A stretch of 7,446 nt of DNA from CAZAIO01 sp964485235 (GTDB lineage Bacteria > Chloroflexota > Dehalococcoidia > GIF9 > UBA5629). The position numbers and the translations under genes were made by a program. Below are positions 5,284 to 7,446 of the stretch, piece by piece. The notes beneath the pieces were generated by a model. That model was not told the origin of the DNA. It saw only the letters and a program-made list of their open reading frames with translations, and searched no databases. How positions within the stretch are numbered: position 1 is the first letter of the stretch; each line of letters begins with the position of its first letter. The stretch is taken from the NCBI GenBank assembly GCA_964485235.1, contig CAZAIO010000123.1:1-7446 (forward strand). The letters run 5' to 3'.

Positions 5284-6702
5284 ATGAGCCTGCGAACACG
5301 CCTTGTATTTTCCTACATTTTCATTATAGTGCTTTGCTTGGGCATAGTCGCCGTGGCATTGCTGGCATGGAGCCAGCAGATCCGCGAGCGGCAGGCACTT
5401 GCCCAGTTGACCGCGGTCGCGAAGCCTATCTATGTCCAGTTCAGAGGACTATCAGCGGACCGTACCACCCTGAGCGAGGCATGGGCAAAGCTCAAGGAAC
5501 AGTCCGAGGAAACGCGTGTTGCAGTCTTTCTGCTTGACGATGAAGGGACTGTCGTGCGTCAGATCGTCCCCGCCGGGGTGAAACAAAAGTTACCTTCAAG
5601 TTTTCCGGACATTCTGCTTCCCGATAAGAATACGGTCCAGACAAGCGGTGCTTTTTTTTCTGAGAATAGGCAGAAATTCGTGTACAATGCCTACTTTGTC
5701 GGCGGTATGTTCCGGGCAAGTCAGGACACGGCAAGTCCTGCTGTACTGGTGCTGGCAGCCCCCTGCGCCGGTACATTCGCCCTGTGGGCGAGCCTGACGA
5801 AACCGTTATTATGGGCGGGGATTATTGCGCTTGTTATATCGGTCATTATCGCCTTTTTCCTGGCACGCTCGGTGTATTTGCCTGTCAGCCGTGTCACCAG
5901 GGCCGTCGAGGAGATCGCCGGCGGTAAACTCGAACAGGAAGTCATCCCTGAAGGTCCCGCGGAAATAGAAAGACTTGCATACAGGTTCAACCAGATGGCG
6001 GAACAGGTGAGGAATTCTCAGAGGCTGCTCCGTAACTTTGTTGCCGACGTCTCCCATGAGCTCCGCAGCCCGCTCACGTCGATTCAGGGATTTGCTACGG
6101 CGATACTCGACGGCACAGTAAAAGATAAAGAGTCGCAGACCAGAGCGGCGGGAATTATCAATGACGAATCGAAGCGTATGATGCGGCTGGTGAACGACCT
6201 GCTCGAGCTATCCAGGATTGAATCGGGCCAGGTTGAAATGGCGAAAGCGCCTGTAGACCTGCGTGAACTGCTTGAGCAGTGTCGCGAAATGTACGCAATG
6301 CGTATCGAAGAGAAAAATATCTCGCTCGTGATCAATACGGGGATTGGGGATACGGTGACCGGCGATATAGACCGGCTGGAACAGGTATTTTATAATCTAC
6401 TGGACAACGCTATAAAACATACTCCGGCAGGAGGAACGGTAACCGTATCGATAGAACACCGATCTCCCGGCTTTGTAACAGTGGATGTTTCGGATACCGG
6501 TCCCGGAATTCCGGCGGAACAGGTCCCCCATGTATTCGAGCGGTTTTATCGCGGTAACGTGGCTTCTTCCGTGACCGGTTCGGGGCTCGGGCTGGCAATT
6601 TCCAGGGAGATAGCGCGGGCTCACGGAGGGGATATAACAGCGAACAGTATCGTTGGGAACGGCACCACGTTTAAGGTACAGTTGCCTGCCTTGCAGCCGT
6701 GA
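5284..6702 (+). CDS. Membrane sensor histidine kinase with HAMP domain
   Basis: This is a 472-residue sensor kinase that pairs with the preceding response regulator. Domains in order: first transmembrane helix (about 7-29); extracytoplasmic sensor region (about 30-172), possibly PAS/Cache-like given FLLDDEGTVVRQIV but not firmly assignable; second transmembrane helix (about 174-195); HAMP (about 196-248); and HisKA with the phosphorylated His258 in ADVSHELRSPLTSIQGF. The catalytic ATPase domain has an N box NLLDNAIKHT (Asn375), a G1 box DTGPGIP, an F box ERFYRG, and a G2 box GSGLGLAI. The length and architecture are those of a classical PhoR/ResE-like kinase. The start is supported by GAGG five bases before the ATG. 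The signal sensed is unknown; one Cys (161) lies late in the sensor region. The 3' end almost touches the convergent glycosylase gene. Confidence 0.95.
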   Translation: MSLRTRLVFSYIFIIVLCLGIVAVALLAWSQQIRERQALAQLTAVAKPIYVQFRGLSADRTTLSEAWAKLKEQSEETRVAVFLLDDEGTVVRQIVPAGVKQKLPSSFPDILLPDKNTVQTSGAFFSENRQKFVYNAYFVGGMFRASQDTASPAVLVLAAPCAGTFALWASLTKPLLWAGIIALVISVIIAFFLARSVYLPVSRVTRAVEEIAGGKLEQEVIPEGPAEIERLAYRFNQMAEQVRNSQRLLRNFVADVSHELRSPLTSIQGFATAILDGTVKDKESQTRAAGIINDESKRMMRLVNDLLELSRIESGQVEMAKAPVDLRELLEQCREMYAMRIEEKNISLVINTGIGDTVTGDIDRLEQVFYNLLDNAIKHTPAGGTVTVSIEHRSPGFVTVDVSDTGPGIPAEQVPHVFERFYRGNVASSVTGSGLGLAISREIARAHGGDITANSIVGNGTTFKVQLPALQP

Positions 6703-6707
6703 TATTC

Positions 6708-7409
6708 TTACGCTTTCTGTCCGGCATCGGGCCTAATGCGCAATGTGCTGCCGGGGCAAATATGTTCCACCGCGCATTTTGCACAATCGGGATTACGCGC
6801 TTTGCAGGTCTTTCGTCCGTGTTCTATCAGCAGAATATGGAAACTATAGACAGAATTTTCCGGTACGATGCGTTCGAGGTATTTGTGCGCCTGGTTCACC
6901 GATATTGCGCCGTCGAGCAGTCCGAGCCTGCGGGACACGCGATAGACGTGTGTATCGACAGGCAGCGCCGGTATGCCGAGTGAAAAAAGGAGGACGCAGC
7001 TTGCCGTTTTCATTCCCACACCGGGCAACTGCATGAGCCATTCCCTCGCATCGTCCAGTGAATAACTGCGAAGGAAGTCCAGGTTAAAATCGGGGTGTTT
7101 CGCCTGGATAGCGGAAAGCGCATCTTTTATATATTTTGCTTTTACATCTGCAAGCCCGCCAAGCCTTATCGGCATGGCGATATCGCGCGTATTTGCGGCG
7201 GCAATATCGTTCCAGCTTTTAAATGTGGCGAGAAGGGACGCAAAGGCGCGGTCGGAATTTTTATCAGTGGTGTTCTGAGACAGTATCGTTTGGACGAGCA
7301 CGGCGACGGGGTCCCGGTCGGGAATCCATTTTTTATAGCCGTAGGCTTCGCTGAGGAGTTGTATCACCTGCTCGACAAAAGTACTCTTCATAGGCATTAT
7401 ATTATACAT
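6708..7409 (-). CDS. nth: Endonuclease III-type DNA glycosylase/AP lyase, iron-sulfur
   Basis: This is a base-excision repair enzyme of the HhH-GPD superfamily, expected to remove oxidised pyrimidines and nick abasic sites. In the 233-residue form, the helix-hairpin-helix is LPGVGMKTA with catalytic Lys134. The GPD loop PVDTHVYRVSRRLGL carries catalytic Asp152. The [4Fe-4S] motif C-x6-C-x2-C-x5-C is complete (Cys202, 209, 212, 218). With both Lys and Asp present, a bifunctional glycosylase/lyase is expected. The LSQNTTDKNSDRAF segment replaces the LSAQATD of E. coli Nth and resembles the shorter endonuclease III-like branch, so substrate range may differ. The start is uncertain: no Shine-Dalgarno precedes Met1, Met5 (7397) or Met7 (7391). 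A TATAAT overlaps the Met1 codons, which favours Met7 as the true, nearly leaderless start. It converges with the kinase gene, with five bases between the stops. Confidence 0.93.
   Translation of the reverse strand: MYNIMPMKSTFVEQVIQLLSEAYGYKKWIPDRDPVAVLVQTILSQNTTDKNSDRAFASLLATFKSWNDIAAANTRDIAMPIRLGGLADVKAKYIKDALSAIQAKHPDFNLDFLRSYSLDDAREWLMQLPGVGMKTASCVLLFSLGIPALPVDTHVYRVSRRLGLLDGAISVNQAHKYLERIVPENSVYSFHILLIEHGRKTCKARNPDCAKCAVEHICPGSTLRIRPDAGQKA
7401..7406 (-). promoter_or_regulatory. Candidate -10 box for the glycosylase gene
   Basis: On the minus strand this reads TATAAT, a perfect -10 hexamer preceded directly by TG. Transcription would then begin near 7394, three bases before the Met7 codon. 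No good -35 box is visible about 17 bases upstream. If real, the mRNA would be almost leaderless. Confidence 0.35.
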
Positions 7410-7446
7410 GTGCGGGTATCGGAGTAACAGGTACTTTAGAAGTAAG

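Noticed and set aside
7095..7427. 110-residue plus-strand open frame antisense to the glycosylase
   Set aside because: The minus-strand frame has intact catalytic and iron-sulfur motifs; the plus frame shows no family features.

Overview
The window carries eight protein-coding genes. They look like bacterial chromosome from a Chloroflexota-like organism, possibly class Dehalococcoidia. That guess rests on the style of the serine hydroxymethyltransferases (for example the RFP-x-PGL carboxyl end and the AYPR-IDF segment), the small Ig-like and FxLYD-type lipoproteins, and the mixed GC content. It is an impression from memory, not a search result. No rRNA, tRNA, CRISPR array, insertion sequence or phage gene is visible.

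Layout. (1) About 55-901, minus strand: two small probable lipoproteins, one Ig/PKD-like and one FxLYD-like, 34-35 bases apart and probably co-transcribed. (2) 902-1086: divergent intergenic region holding a good sigma-70-type promoter (TTGACA, 17 bases, TATAGC) that reads into the next unit. (3) 1087-3589, plus strand: two tandem, clearly diverged glyA-type genes 40 bases apart. (4) 3590-3893: a 304-base gap with a weak terminator-like hairpin and a perfect 14-base palindrome. (5) 3894-4403: a secreted glycine-rich protein built on an eight-residue G-x-G repeat, closed by a strong rho-independent terminator. (6) 4545-6702: an OmpR/PhoB-type response regulator and its membrane sensor histidine kinase. 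(7) 6708-7409, minus strand: an endonuclease III-type DNA glycosylase with an iron-sulfur cluster motif, convergent with the kinase and only 5 bases away.

The most interesting point is the glyA pair. Both proteins keep the PLP lysine, the PLP-ring His and Asp, and the carboxylate-binding Arg. Compared by eye with E. coli GlyA, however, their other changes are almost perfectly complementary. The first protein has lost folate-pocket residues that a subunit supplies to its own active site (Leu121, Leu127, Asn347) but keeps those supplied to the partner's site (Glu57, Tyr64, Tyr65, Phe257). The second protein shows the reverse. SHMT active sites lie at the dimer interface, so a GlyA1-GlyA2 heterodimer could contain one complete folate-dependent site, whereas neither homodimer would. 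This would be a split or obligate heteromeric SHMT. It is an inference from residue patterns. The main alternative is that one or both paralogues now catalyse a folate-independent aldolase, transaldolase or other PLP reaction.

The remaining genes form ordinary units: a cell-envelope lipoprotein pair, a two-component system next to a secreted protein it might regulate, and a DNA repair gene.
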